From assembly GCF_014725735.1 (NCBI RefSeq), contig NZ_CP061368.1:3425225-3489224 (forward strand): DNA of 64,000 nucleotides, in the 5' to 3' direction. The stretch is from Wenzhouxiangella sp. AB-CW3 (GTDB lineage: Bacteria > Pseudomonadota > Gammaproteobacteria > Xanthomonadales > Wenzhouxiangellaceae). This document shows, piece after piece, positions 47,584-56,311 of the stretch; positions within the stretch are counted from its first letter, which is position 1, and every line of letters starts with the position of its first letter. The notes beneath the pieces are model-generated. The model was not told the DNA's origin, searched no databases, and saw nothing but the letters and a program-made list of their open reading frames with translations. The translations under genes were made by a program, and so were the position numbers.

Positions 47584-48807
47584 CTACCGGGCGACTTCAC
47601 TGACCCGCACACCATTGATGACCGTGCCCAGCACGCGGGTGGTGTATTCGAACGGATCACCATCGAAAAGCGCCACGTCGCCATCCTTGCCGGGCTCCAG
47701 GCTGCCCACCCGGTCGGCAATGCCAAGAATCTCCGCAGGGCCCATGGTGATCAGGTGCAGGGCCTGGTCAAAACTGGCGCCATAGGGCAAGGTCATGGCG
47801 GCCTCGAACAACACCACCCGGGTCTTGGGCACATAACCTTCGTAGCCGCTTTGCAGGGCCACCGGAATGCCCGCATCGAGCAGACGCGCCGCGGTCGTAA
47901 ACGAGAAGTTCTGATACTCCGGCCCGCGCCCACGCATCATGGTCGGATGAATCAGCACTGGAACGCCAGCCTCACTGATCTCGTCGATTAGCAGATGGGC
48001 GTCACTGGCGCCGGCCAGGATCAGTCGGAACCCGAACTCCTCTGCCAGGCGCAGGGCGGTCATGATGTCGTTGTGGCGATGGACTTCGACGACCAGCGGC
48101 AGCTTGCCGTCCAGCACGTCGACCAAGGCTTCCAGGCCAAGGTCGCGTGGCCCATTGGAGGATGTTTCGCCGTTGTCCCGTGCGGCCTTATACTCGTCGG
48201 CCCGAATCAGTTGCTGGCGCAACATGGCCACCGACTTGGAACGACTGCCGGGACTGGAGCGCGAGTGTCCGCGGGTCGAGGCGTCACCCAGCGTCGCCGA
48301 CAGGGCAAAGACCGGTTCGACCACGGCCGCATCCACCGTACCGCCGGTGGTCTTGGCGATCAGGGTCTGGCCAGAGATGATCTCGCCAGGTCCATGACCG
48401 GTGTGGACGGTGGTAATGCCATGTTCGCGCAGCCAGCCCACCAGGCGTTCGCGCGGGTTGTAGGCGTCGATGGCGCGCAGCTCTGGCTGCATGGCATCAG
48501 AGCGCTCAAGCTGGTCCTGATCATGCGGCTGGTTCTTGGCGCCCGCCAGCCCCACGACGCTGCGCCCGTCGATCAAACCGGGGGTGGCCACCGGCACTTC
48601 GATGCGCTCCATGCCCTCGGGAATGCTGACCGAATCGGCCGGCCCGACGGCCGCGACCCGACCATCCTCGATAACCACCACACCGGGCGCATGACGCTCG
48701 CCATTGCCCACATGCAATGTATCGGCGACCACGACCAGGTTCTGCGCGGCCAGCCCGGCGCTGAAAACAGCCAGTGACAGGACGATAATCATTCGGCTAA
48801 AGATCAT
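47584..48807 (-). CDS. Exported amidohydrolase paralogue lacking the HxH metal motif
   Basis: A 407-residue protein with a signal peptide (MIFSRMIIVLSLAVFSAGLAAQ). It aligns with the upstream amidohydrolase throughout: GRVAAVGPADSV, GITTVHTGHGPGEIISGQTL, VEVHRHNDIMTALRLAEEFGF, VGSLEPGKDGDVALFDGDPFEY. Where the partner has VDTHSHVGE, this one reads IDGRSVVGL, so both histidines of the usual metal site are gone. It may be inactive, structural, or catalytic with one metal. It overlaps the partner gene by 4 bases and is probably translated with it. Confidence 0.88.
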   Translation of the reverse strand: MIFSRMIIVLSLAVFSAGLAAQNLVVVADTLHVGNGERHAPGVVVIEDGRVAAVGPADSVSIPEGMERIEVPVATPGLIDGRSVVGLAGAKNQPHDQDQLERSDAMQPELRAIDAYNPRERLVGWLREHGITTVHTGHGPGEIISGQTLIAKTTGGTVDAAVVEPVFALSATLGDASTRGHSRSSPGSRSKSVAMLRQQLIRADEYKAARDNGETSSNGPRDLGLEALVDVLDGKLPLVVEVHRHNDIMTALRLAEEFGFRLILAGASDAHLLIDEISEAGVPVLIHPTMMRGRGPEYQNFSFTTAARLLDAGIPVALQSGYEGYVPKTRVVLFEAAMTLPYGASFDQALHLITMGPAEILGIADRVGSLEPGKDGDVALFDGDPFEYTTRVLGTVINGVRVSEVAR

Positions 48808-50108
48808 TGCTGCTCTCCATGATGTCCGTGGCCGGCGCTGTCGTCATCACTCAGCGCCCCGAAGCCGCCCTCTGCCACCAGTCGGTCGTCTTCGTCCTCA
48901 AGATCAAAGCGCTTGACGCCTTCCACCCAGGTTTGTTGCACGCGCGTATAAACACTGAACGGATCGCCAGACAGAATGAGAAAATCGGCATCCTTGCCCG
49001 GCTCCAGAGAGCCGACCCGGTGTTCCAGATCCATCATGCGTGCCCCGGCAATGGTCATGGCCTCCAGGGCCGCCTGGCGCGACATGCCGGCACGAATCCC
49101 CATGGCCGCCATGCGCAGGAAGTAGCGTGAATCGGTAATCCAGTCATCGGAGTGGAAGGCCACATCGACACCGGCATCCTCCAGCGCTGGTGCGCTCTGT
49201 GCCTCCAGGTACAGCGCCTCGAGCTTGCCGCCCGGGCTGTCGATCAGAATCAGTGATACCGGCGCCTCGGCAGCCGCGATCTCGTCGGCAACCCGCCAGG
49301 CTTCGCTGGTGTGATGCAGCACCATGCGAAATCCGAATTCGTCGCGCAGGCGAATGGCCGTCATCAAGTCGTCGTGGCGGTGACTGTGGAAGTGAACGAT
49401 GCGTGTTCCTTCAAGCACCTCGACCAGGGTTTCCAGGTCCAGATCGCGATCCGGGCCGCCGTTGTCATCGGCCTTGGCGAGTCGGTCACGGTATTCCTGG
49501 GCGCGAATGAACTGCTGGCGGACCAGCGCGGCAGAACGCGCGCGGGTACCGGGAAACGGCGTGTCGCCAATCGAGTTGGTGCCGTTGGCCATCTTCAGCC
49601 CGCCGGCAATCGAGCCATCGTCGTTGTAGATCAACAATCCGTCGATGGTATTGGCCTCGCGCGGCTTGACATAGATGGTCTGGCCGCTGATCAGATGACC
49701 GGAACCGGGCATGATGTTGACGGTGGTGATGCCACCGGCCAGTGCCCGCTTGAAACCGGATGATCGAACATTGAGCGAGTCGACCACCCGTACCCCAGGC
49801 TGCATCGGACTGGAACGATCCGCTCCTGCAATCTCGCCAACATGGCTGTGAGTGTCGACCATGCCGGGCATGATGACCTGGTCGGATTCCAGCTCCACCA
49901 CCCGGGCGCCGCGCGGAATGCGGACCTCATCGCGAGAGCCCAGCGCGCGAATGCGACCGTCCTCGACCAGCAAAACCCCATCGGTAATTTCCGAATCGGT
50001 CACCGGCAGAATGCGTGCGCCTGCAAATGCCGTCACCTCGGCCATTGCCGCCGGAGGCAAGGCCAATAGCAGCACCACGAGCAGGGGAACAAGAAATCGT
50101 TGGGGCAT
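48804..50108 (-). CDS. Exported amidohydrolase family metal-dependent hydrolase
   Basis: A 434-residue protein with a signal peptide (MPQRFLVPLLVVLLLALPPAAMA). The metal-binding pattern is intact: VDTHSHVGEI after strand 1, HFHSHRHDDL, LHHTSEAW and a late FHSDDW. The family (imidazolonepropionase-like/dipeptidase group) hydrolyses cyclic amides or peptides. With two large peptidases elsewhere in the window it could act on peptide breakdown products, which is inference. The frame reaches 50291, but the signal peptide fixes the start. Confidence 0.9.
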   Translation of the reverse strand: MPQRFLVPLLVVLLLALPPAAMAEVTAFAGARILPVTDSEITDGVLLVEDGRIRALGSRDEVRIPRGARVVELESDQVIMPGMVDTHSHVGEIAGADRSSPMQPGVRVVDSLNVRSSGFKRALAGGITTVNIMPGSGHLISGQTIYVKPREANTIDGLLIYNDDGSIAGGLKMANGTNSIGDTPFPGTRARSAALVRQQFIRAQEYRDRLAKADDNGGPDRDLDLETLVEVLEGTRIVHFHSHRHDDLMTAIRLRDEFGFRMVLHHTSEAWRVADEIAAAEAPVSLILIDSPGGKLEALYLEAQSAPALEDAGVDVAFHSDDWITDSRYFLRMAAMGIRAGMSRQAALEAMTIAGARMMDLEHRVGSLEPGKDADFLILSGDPFSVYTRVQQTWVEGVKRFDLEDEDDRLVAEGGFGALSDDDSAGHGHHGEQQ

Positions 50109-50208
50109 GAAGACACTCCGGAAGCGACTGGACTCGGACAGGAAGACTATCACACCGGCGACGACGACCTTTCCGCTGCCCGGTACGGCCATTTCATAAA
50201 TCCGGCAC

Positions 50209-50362
50209 CTAGTGGGCCATGCGGTTATCAGCCGTCGCACAAGCGTCGTGGGCAAGGCGCGCGAGCGCAGGACTGGCCGTCGCCAATTCAAGCGAGCGGA
50301 ACGTAGCCCACGGCGCTTGTGCGACGGCTGAGTGTTACCTTATTAACCGCATGGCTCACTAG
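50209..50362. repeat. Family B palindromic element, copy B2
   Basis: The left arm 50209-50253 pairs with the right arm 50306-50362. There are two blocks, CTAGTG...GGTTA and TCAGCC...GTGGGC, each with one mismatch, and a 12-13-base insertion in the right arm. The interior shares GTGGGCAAGGCG and TCAAGCGA(G)CG-GAACG-AGCCCACGG with B1, whereas the outer arms are unrelated. Its last bases contain the TAG stop of the serine hydrolase gene on the minus strand. Confidence 0.8.
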
Positions 50363-51378
50363 TGCACTGCACGCACGATATCCGCGACAAGCCGACGCAG
50401 GTAGCCGAAATGGCCGCCACGCGACGGCGGCGTGGGATCGGACGTCATCGTGATGGTCAACGCCGCTTCCGGAATCACGAACAGGGCCTGGCCGCCGTAA
50501 CCGCGGCCATAGTAGGTGCGCGTGCCCTCGATCTCGGTGATGAACCAACCATAGCCATAGTCGTCGCCTGTCCAGGGCGAGCGACCATTGGCCTGCCAGG
50601 AGCGCTCAATCCACCAGGCCGGTATCACCTGCCGCCCGTCGATGGTGCCGCCGAGTCGATAGACTTCGCCGAAACGCGCCAGCGCACGCGGGCTCATCAG
50701 CATCTCGTTGCCACCGAAATGAATGCCCTGAGGATCCTGCATCCAGTCGGGGATGCGTATATTGAGTGGCTCACCCAGCCATTTGCGTGTCAGCCTGAGC
50801 AGGCTCTCGCCTGAGGCTTCCACCAGAGCGGCTCCGGCCAGATGCGTGGCACCCGTGGAGTAGATCATGCGACCGCCGGGCTCGGCCACCATGGGTCGGC
50901 TGATGGCATGGGCCACCCAGTCACTGCTCTGCACCCAGCGCCCGTAGTTGGCGCCGGAGGTTGATTCAAGCCCGGTCTGCATGGCCATGGCATGACCAAA
51001 GGTAATCCCACCCACCTGGGAATTGACGTCGGCGGGCACCCGTTCACCAAGCAGCTCCACCAGCGACTGGTCCACTCCCTCCACCACGCCGTTCTCGATG
51101 GCAATACCGCCCAGTGCCGATAGCACCGTCTTGGACACCGACTTGATATTGGCAGGCACCGACAGGCCGGGACCGCCCTGCACATACTCGACTACCGACT
51201 CGCCGTCATGCAGCACCAGCAGGGCGTGCAGACGAGGCGTCGATTCGGCGCGCTCGACGATACGGGCGGTACTCTCGGCATCAAAAGCCTTTGACGGCAC
51301 CGGCAACCCCACGGCAAGCAGGCAGCCAAGGGGTAAAATGGCACTTAGAAGTCTCGAGATCGAGAGTACTGCATTCAT
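50359..51378 (-). CDS. Serine hydrolase, beta-lactamase class C/NylB-like
   Basis: A 339-residue exported serine hydrolase. The nucleophile is in SVSK (ANIKSVSKTVLSALGG, SxxK), and a Tyr motif is seen in MIYSTGATH. The C-terminal GYGWFITEIEGTRTYYGRGYGGQALFVIPE is typical of 6-aminohexanoate-dimer hydrolase and esterase members of this fold. The N-terminus holds a signal peptide (MNAVLSISRLLSAILPLGCLLAVGLPV). The true substrate is not known, and resistance to beta-lactams is unlikely. Element B2 begins at its stop codon. Confidence 0.88.
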   Translation of the reverse strand: MNAVLSISRLLSAILPLGCLLAVGLPVPSKAFDAESTARIVERAESTPRLHALLVLHDGESVVEYVQGGPGLSVPANIKSVSKTVLSALGGIAIENGVVEGVDQSLVELLGERVPADVNSQVGGITFGHAMAMQTGLESTSGANYGRWVQSSDWVAHAISRPMVAEPGGRMIYSTGATHLAGAALVEASGESLLRLTRKWLGEPLNIRIPDWMQDPQGIHFGGNEMLMSPRALARFGEVYRLGGTIDGRQVIPAWWIERSWQANGRSPWTGDDYGYGWFITEIEGTRTYYGRGYGGQALFVIPEAALTITMTSDPTPPSRGGHFGYLRRLVADIVRAVH

Positions 51379-51384
51379 GACGCT

Positions 51385-52041
51385 ATGATGCCTGTGTCAG
51401 GTCAACTATTCGACAACGCCGATCCCGACGGTTCCGAGCGAATCGGCGAGGGAACGGTGCTGTTCCGTGGCCGGCTGGCCGATCGGGCCGAAGAAATCAT
51501 TGACGCGATTCGGCAGATTGCCGAACCATCTCCCTTTCGCCACCTCATCACCCCGGGTGGCCACCGCATGTCGGTTTCCATGACGTCCTGCGGCGAACTG
51601 GGCTGGATGTCGGATCGCAAGGGCTATCGTTACACCAGCACTGACCCACGCAACAACCAGCCCTGGCCGGCCATGCCGTCGCTGCTAGCTGACCTGGCCA
51701 CGGCAGCGGCAGCCGATGCCGGCTTCGATCACTATCGTCCCGACGCCTGCCTGATCAACCGCTACCGGCCGGGAACGAAGCTGTCACTGCACCAGGACAA
51801 GGACGAACGCGACCCGAGCCACCCGGTGGTATCCTTTTCCCTGGGGCTGCCGGCAACCTTTCTGTGGGGCGGATTCAAGCGCTCGGACAAACCGCAACGC
51901 CTATTGCTGGAACACGGCGACATCCTGGTCTTCGGCGGCCCCGACCGCCTGCGCTACCACGGCATCCTGCCCTTGCCCGATGGCGAACATCCGCTGCTGG
52001 GCGCACAGCGGATCAACCTGACCTTTCGCAAGGCCGGCTGA
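51385..52041 (+). CDS. alkB: Alpha-ketoglutarate-dependent DNA repair dioxygenase AlkB
   Basis: A 218-residue Fe(II)/2-oxoglutarate enzyme that removes methyl groups from 1-methyladenine and 3-methylcytosine. Iron ligands are in LHQDKDE (HxD) and RYHGIL, and the 2-oxoglutarate Arg in RINLTFRKAG. The start has a second ATG one codon on. Together with tag at 2.1 kb it gives alkylation repair in this region, although the genes are far apart. Confidence 0.94.
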   Translation: MMPVSGQLFDNADPDGSERIGEGTVLFRGRLADRAEEIIDAIRQIAEPSPFRHLITPGGHRMSVSMTSCGELGWMSDRKGYRYTSTDPRNNQPWPAMPSLLADLATAAAADAGFDHYRPDACLINRYRPGTKLSLHQDKDERDPSHPVVSFSLGLPATFLWGGFKRSDKPQRLLLEHGDILVFGGPDRLRYHGILPLPDGEHPLLGAQRINLTFRKAG

Positions 52042-52115
52042 AGAGCGTTGACCAATCATCCGGGATTGCTGCCTGACATTCTGATCAGTGCGTTCAATAT
52101 TTGGTTTACCCCGTC

Positions 52116-52135
52116 GCGGATATGACATAATCCGC
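52116..52135. promoter_or_regulatory. Inverted repeat upstream of the outer-membrane barrel gene
   Basis: GCGGAT (52116-52121) and ATCCGC (52130-52135) form an inverted repeat around a TATGACATAAT segment that could serve as a -10. It may be an operator. The leader to the GTG at 52275 is then about 130 bases. Confidence 0.3.
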
Positions 52136-52274
52136 ACCCGCCCGGATGGACTGCCCACTTTGACCGGCGCATGAGGTTGCGCCCGGCACTGATGTGCCTG
52201 TCGACATCCCCGCGCCTCTGAAAGCTGGTGTCGGCCCAACCGGAACCCTGTAACCAAAATGGAGAAACCTCAAA

Positions 52275-52781
52275 GTGAAGAAGCATTTTCTGGCACTCGC
52301 CGCCCTGGCCATGATGGCCGCCGGCCCCGCTGCAGCCCAGTTCGATCTCGGCATTGGCTACCATCACATTGACGACAGCCCGGTCTCTGTGGGCGGCCTG
52401 GTGGGCAGCGCTGGCTATCCGATCGTCGTGGACGAGAACTTCTCGGTCATTCCCGAGCTCCGGGTCGGCTTCGGCATCAACGACGACACAGTGTTGGGCA
52501 CCAAGGTCGAACTGGACCACATCTTCGGTGTCGCCGCACGGCTCCAGTACGAGCTCAACGAGTCGTTCTATGGCTACATCGTCCCCAGCTATGCCCAGTA
52601 CAAGTTCTCCGCCTCGGCGACCAGCAGCGCCGGCAGTGCTTCTATCAGCGGCAGCACCAATGAGTTCGGAATCGGCCTGGGCCTTGGTTTTCGGGCAACC
52701 GATACGGTCGGACTTGAGTTTGCCTACGAGAACGTGGACGGCAGCGATATCATTTCGGTAACCACCCGTTTCTCGTTCTGA
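52275..52781 (+). CDS. Small outer-membrane beta-barrel protein
   Basis: A 168-residue exported protein with a signal peptide (MKKHFLALAALAMMAAGPAAAQ, GTG start, GGAG 10 bases upstream). The mature part alternates hydrophobic and polar residues with Gly/Tyr-rich strands (FDLGIGYHHID...; FYGYIVPSYAQYKF) and ends in TTRFSF with a terminal Phe, the signal for the barrel assembly machinery. This is an 8-strand OmpA/OmpW-like size. It is probably a structural or adhesion porin-like protein. Confidence 0.88.
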   Translation: MKKHFLALAALAMMAAGPAAAQFDLGIGYHHIDDSPVSVGGLVGSAGYPIVVDENFSVIPELRVGFGINDDTVLGTKVELDHIFGVAARLQYELNESFYGYIVPSYAQYKFSASATSSAGSASISGSTNEFGIGLGLGFRATDTVGLEFAYENVDGSDIISVTTRFSF

Positions 52782-52917
52782 TCACGGGTTCCGGGGCCGG
52801 TCAGATCCGGCCCCGGTATCTGTGCAGCATCCACTCCATTCATCACGTCCCGCTTGCACACGTCCGTTGCACGGCGCACAATATTTCCTCCCACAAGCTG
52901 CACGAAGAGCCCTCCCA

Positions 52918-53871
52918 ATGAACACCAGGAGGATTTCGGGGGCATTGGTCATCATGGCGTTGGCAGCCCTGCTGGTCACTTTCGGCTATTACTACGGTGA
53001 ATGGGCGGAACCTGACGAGACCATGAATGTGGTCCAACTTGACGCTGACCCTCACGAAAGCTCCGAGGGTGACCTGAAAAGGTCAATGAGGACCGATAAG
53101 CGAACAAGAGATGCTGCGACCGGGGATTCGCTGCAACAGACCTTCCTGCATAGAGAAACTCGGGTTGACCCGCTTCTTGAAGACCAATCCATCTACGATG
53201 TGGCTCGGGATTTGCTTGCCAAAGGTGAGCTGAGTGAGCCTGATATGGCGATGATGATGCTGGACTGGATCGACGCCTGCAGCCGGTCAGATCAAATAAA
53301 AAGACGTGCGGCATCAGGCCGCCCTGGCTCTGGTCTAATGGCTCACTCGGCAGACCGAATGGGTAACATCTGTGACGAGCTGGCGATGGATGTCGGCTCC
53401 GACAGGCAGGCTTGCATGGAAGCCTGGCGGGAGATTGCATTCGAGGAAGGCACCAAGAACCCGTTCATTGATCAAGCAGAGGACGGGCATATGAACATTG
53501 CGCTGAGCTCAGCGGCTGAAGCGGCTTTCGAGTCACTCAACTACCATCAGATATTTGCTGCACTGGCGGCAATCGTGATTTCCGGGGAACTGGAATCTCC
53601 CTTTCCCGATATCGATCCGGAATCGGCTCAATTTCTATTTTCCGGACGCATAAAGCAGGACGCTGCACTAGCACTACTGTGTGAAAATCTTGGAGGCTGC
53701 TCTGGCGATCACCCATTGGTGGTGCGCCATTGTCTTGGTGTGAAGCGGCACGATGGATGTTACTACCCACGCGATGTATATGATGCGATAGAGCAGACCC
53801 AGACACCGATTCAGCAGACCGTCTTCTGGTCGCTACTGAACCAGGTCAACGGCATTTACCGCAAGCCCTAG
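52918..53871 (+). CDS. Hypothetical membrane-anchored protein
   Basis: A 317-residue protein I do not recognise. One N-terminal membrane helix (MNTRRISGALVIMALAALLVTFGYYY) is followed by a soluble helical region with several Cys residues that could form disulfides (near residues 122, 155, 169, 262 and 267). Base composition is visibly less GC-rich than in the flanking genes, which suggests acquisition or rapid drift. The frame can be extended to 52822, but the helix fits the ATG at 52918. It is convergent with ectC. Confidence 0.7.
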   Translation: MNTRRISGALVIMALAALLVTFGYYYGEWAEPDETMNVVQLDADPHESSEGDLKRSMRTDKRTRDAATGDSLQQTFLHRETRVDPLLEDQSIYDVARDLLAKGELSEPDMAMMMLDWIDACSRSDQIKRRAASGRPGSGLMAHSADRMGNICDELAMDVGSDRQACMEAWREIAFEEGTKNPFIDQAEDGHMNIALSSAAEAAFESLNYHQIFAALAAIVISGELESPFPDIDPESAQFLFSGRIKQDAALALLCENLGGCSGDHPLVVRHCLGVKRHDGCYYPRDVYDAIEQTQTPIQQTVFWSLLNQVNGIYRKP

Positions 53872-53874
53872 CAA

Positions 53875-53901
53875 ATATCCCCCGACAGTGCCGGGGGATA
53901 T
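53875..53901. terminator. Hairpin between the hypothetical gene and ectC
   Basis: A perfect 10-bp stem (ATATCCCCCG / CGGGGGATAT) with a 7-nt loop fills the 34-base gap between two convergent genes. The T-runs are short, but the position and stem strength favour a bidirectional terminator. Confidence 0.65.
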
Positions 53902-53905
53902 CTCT

Positions 53906-54298
53906 CTACCCCAGGTCGGCGGGGTAAGCGCCGTCCGGACCGTGGACTTCGCGGCCGGAGACCGGGGGATTGAACACGCAGACCATGCGCATGTGCGAGC
54001 CCTTGTTAGCGCGCAGGATGTGCTTGTCGTGCTGGTCGAGGGCGTAGATGGTGAAGGCTTCGAGCGGGTAGACCTTGCCGTCGTCGACGGTCTCGATCTC
54101 GCCCTTGCCCTCGATCAGATACACGGCCTCGAGGTGGTTCTTGTAGTGCATGTGCAGCTCGGCACCTTCCTTGATCACGGTGTCGTGCACGGAATAACCC
54201 ATGCCTGCATCCTTGAGCAGCAACCGGCGGCTGTTCCAGCCTTCGGTATCCACGTCGTCCTTGGTGCCGATGATGTCCTCCAGTCTTCTAACGATCAT
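53906..54298 (-). CDS. ectC: Ectoine synthase
   Basis: A 130-residue cupin enzyme that closes N-gamma-acetyl-diaminobutyrate to ectoine, the last step. It shows [16 protein letters not shown], the cupin core [21 protein letters not shown] and [12 protein letters not shown]. It is separated from ectB by 196 bases holding palindromic element C, although in most bacteria ectB and ectC are much closer. Ectoine is a compatible solute for high salt. Confidence 0.97.
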   Translation of the reverse strand: MIVRRLEDIIGTKDDVDTEGWNSRRLLLKDAGMGYSVHDTVIKEGAELHMHYKNHLEAVYLIEGKGEIETVDDGKVYPLEAFTIYALDQHDKHILRANKGSHMRMVCVFNPPVSGREVHGPDGAYPADLG

Positions 54299-54329
54299 AT
54301 TCCTGTCTCCTGATTCCAATTCAACCCAG

Positions 54330-54480
54330 CGCCGGGCCACAGTGTCCGGCCGCAATTTCGATTCGACCGAAAAACACAGTATGAGGCGGACGTTGCTTTA
54401 TGCGAGTATCGCAGGGAACCGGCGTCGCGTTGAGCGACGCCGATCAAACCGCACGAGCGGCCGGACACTGTGGCCCGGCG
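54330..54480. repeat. Palindromic element C in the ectB-ectC gap
   Basis: Arms 54330-54352 and 54458-54480 are perfect 23-bp inverted repeats around 105 bases. Inside, GGCGTCGC (54421-54428) and GCGACGCC (54434-54441) form an 8-bp hairpin. CAACCC occurs just outside each arm (54322-54327 and 54484-54489) and may be a target duplication. It starts 14 bases after the ectB stop. It shares the long-arm design of families A and B but neither core. Confidence 0.8.
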
Positions 54481-54494
54481 CCACAACCCGGTTC

Positions 54495-55781
54495 TTACGC
54501 GACCTTCTTGTCCGGCGAAGCCTCGCCCGCCACGGCCATCACCGCCTTCTCGATGATGTCCAGGCCCTGACCCAGGTCTTGGTCGGAAATGATCAGCGGC
54601 GGCAGCAGCTTGAGCACCTGGTCTTCCATGCCGGCGGTTTCGATGATCAGACCGAGTTCGAAGCACTTGGCCGAGGCCTTGCCGGCCAGTTCGGCGTCTT
54701 CGAAAGCGATACCCTGGATCAGGCCGCGTCCGCGTACGCTGGCCTTGACCGGCGCCTTCTCGACGATGGCCTTGAGGCGCTGCTCGACCAATTCGGCCTT
54801 GCGTTCGACCTCGTTCTTGAGCTCATCGTTGGTCCAGTAGTCCAGCGCCTTGGTGGCCGTGATGAAAGCCAGGTTGTGTCCACGGAAGGTGCCGTTGTGC
54901 TCACCGGGCGACCACTTGTCGAGCTCCGGCTTGAACAGGGTGATGGCAAACGGCAGACCGAAGCCGCTCAGGGACTTCGACAGGCAGACGATATCGGGCT
55001 TGATGCCGGCCGGCTCGAAACTGAAGAACGACCCGGTGCGGCCGCAACCGACCTGGATGTCATCGGCGATCAGCAGCACATCGTGACGCTCGAGAATCTC
55101 GGAGAGCTTCTTGAGCCACTCCATGCGCGCGACATTGACGCCACCTTCTGCCTGCACGGTTTCGAGAATCACCGCGGCCGGCTTGTCCACACCCGAACCC
55201 TCGTCGGCCAGGATCGCCTCGAGCAGTTCCAGGCTATGGTCGCTGCCATCTTCCAGGTAGCCATCAAACGGCATCTGGGTGGCATTGCTGAGCGGCACGC
55301 CCGCACCAGCGCGCTTCATGGCATTGCCGGTCACGGCCAGCGAACCCAGGGTCATGCCGTGGAAGCCGTTGGTGAAGGAAATCACGTTCTGACGTCCGGT
55401 GACCTTGCGGGCCAGCTTGAGTGCGGCCTCGACGGCATTGGTGCCGGTCGGCCCCGGGAACTGGACCTTGTAGTCCATGCCGCGTGGTTTCATGATGACT
55501 TCCTCGAAGCGCTCGAGGAAGCGCGCCTTGGCATGCGTGGCCATGTCCAGGCTATGGACGATATGGTCCTCTGCCAGGTAGTCCATCAGGGCCGACTTCA
55601 GTTCGGGATTGTTGTGCCCGTAGTTCATGACCCCGGCGCCGGCAAAGAAGTCGATGTACTCGCGACCTTCCTCGTTGATCAGGCGCGCTTCGCGAGCATG
55701 GGTGAACACGGTCGGGAAGCCGCGCACGTAACCACGCACTTCCGATTCGAGACGATTGATGGTTTTCAGGTCAGTACTCAT
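54495..55781 (-). CDS. ectB: Diaminobutyrate-2-oxoglutarate aminotransferase
   Basis: A 428-residue PLP enzyme (class III aminotransferase) making L-2,4-diaminobutyrate from aspartate semialdehyde, the first committed step to ectoine. MSTDLKTINRLESEVRGY...FDFF-type start, TGTNAVEAALKLAR, LLIADDIQVGCGRTG and CLSKSLSGFGLP (PLP Lys) are typical of EctB. The start overlaps the ectA stop by 4 bases. Confidence 0.97.
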   Translation of the reverse strand: MSTDLKTINRLESEVRGYVRGFPTVFTHAREARLINEEGREYIDFFAGAGVMNYGHNNPELKSALMDYLAEDHIVHSLDMATHAKARFLERFEEVIMKPRGMDYKVQFPGPTGTNAVEAALKLARKVTGRQNVISFTNGFHGMTLGSLAVTGNAMKRAGAGVPLSNATQMPFDGYLEDGSDHSLELLEAILADEGSGVDKPAAVILETVQAEGGVNVARMEWLKKLSEILERHDVLLIADDIQVGCGRTGSFFSFEPAGIKPDIVCLSKSLSGFGLPFAITLFKPELDKWSPGEHNGTFRGHNLAFITATKALDYWTNDELKNEVERKAELVEQRLKAIVEKAPVKASVRGRGLIQGIAFEDAELAGKASAKCFELGLIIETAGMEDQVLKLLPPLIISDQDLGQGLDIIEKAVMAVAGEASPDKKVA

Positions 55782-56311
55782 TGCTTGCCTACTTGGTTTG
55801 AATTTGAATCGAATGGGCCGATGCGGAACAGATCCTCGGCCTCGTGCCCACCGGGAAACAACTCGGCGGGCATGTAATCACTGATTTCGCAGTCCACGCC
55901 CCTGTCGCGTGCCACCGACTTGAACAGCTTGCGTGAAGCGGTGTTGTCGGGTGTGACCGATGCTTCCAGCCAGCGCGCGTCCGGGTTCTGTGCCAGAAAG
56001 GCCTCCAGCAGCTTGCGTGCCAGACCCCGCTTGCGCATCCAGGGTGCGACACCCACCTGCCATACGAAGACCGCATCCGGCCGCTTCGGCGGGCGATGGC
56101 CGAGCACGAAGCCGGCCAGTTTGCCGTCGACCTCGGCAACCACGCAGGTATCGGCAAAGTCGATGCAGAACAGGATGTAGAAATAGGCAGTGTTGAGCTC
56201 CAGTCCGCCCATTTCCTGGACCAGTTCGTACATGGCCTTGCCGTCGGCGGGTTCGGCCCGGCGAAAGGTCGGCTCCAGAGTCACCGCACTATTGGCACTT
56301 TCAGGCGACAT
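55778..56311 (-). CDS. ectA: Diaminobutyrate acetyltransferase
   Basis: A 177-residue GNAT enzyme that acetylates diaminobutyrate. FRRAEPADGKAMYELVQ..., the acetyl-CoA segment VAPWMRKRGLARKLLEAFL and EASVTPDNTASRKLF match EctA. The frame extends to 56371, but ATG 56311 has AAAGAGG 9 bases upstream and overlaps the end of ask by 11 bases, so translation is coupled. Confidence 0.96.
   Translation of the reverse strand: MSPESANSAVTLEPTFRRAEPADGKAMYELVQEMGGLELNTAYFYILFCIDFADTCVVAEVDGKLAGFVLGHRPPKRPDAVFVWQVGVAPWMRKRGLARKLLEAFLAQNPDARWLEASVTPDNTASRKLFKSVARDRGVDCEISDYMPAELFPGGHEAEDLFRIGPFDSNSNQVGKQ

Noticed and set aside
54201-55877. A 558-codon open frame on the plus strand
   Set aside because: It is antisense to ectB and ectC, which carry clear enzyme motifs, and crosses palindrome C. 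It has no recognisable domain.
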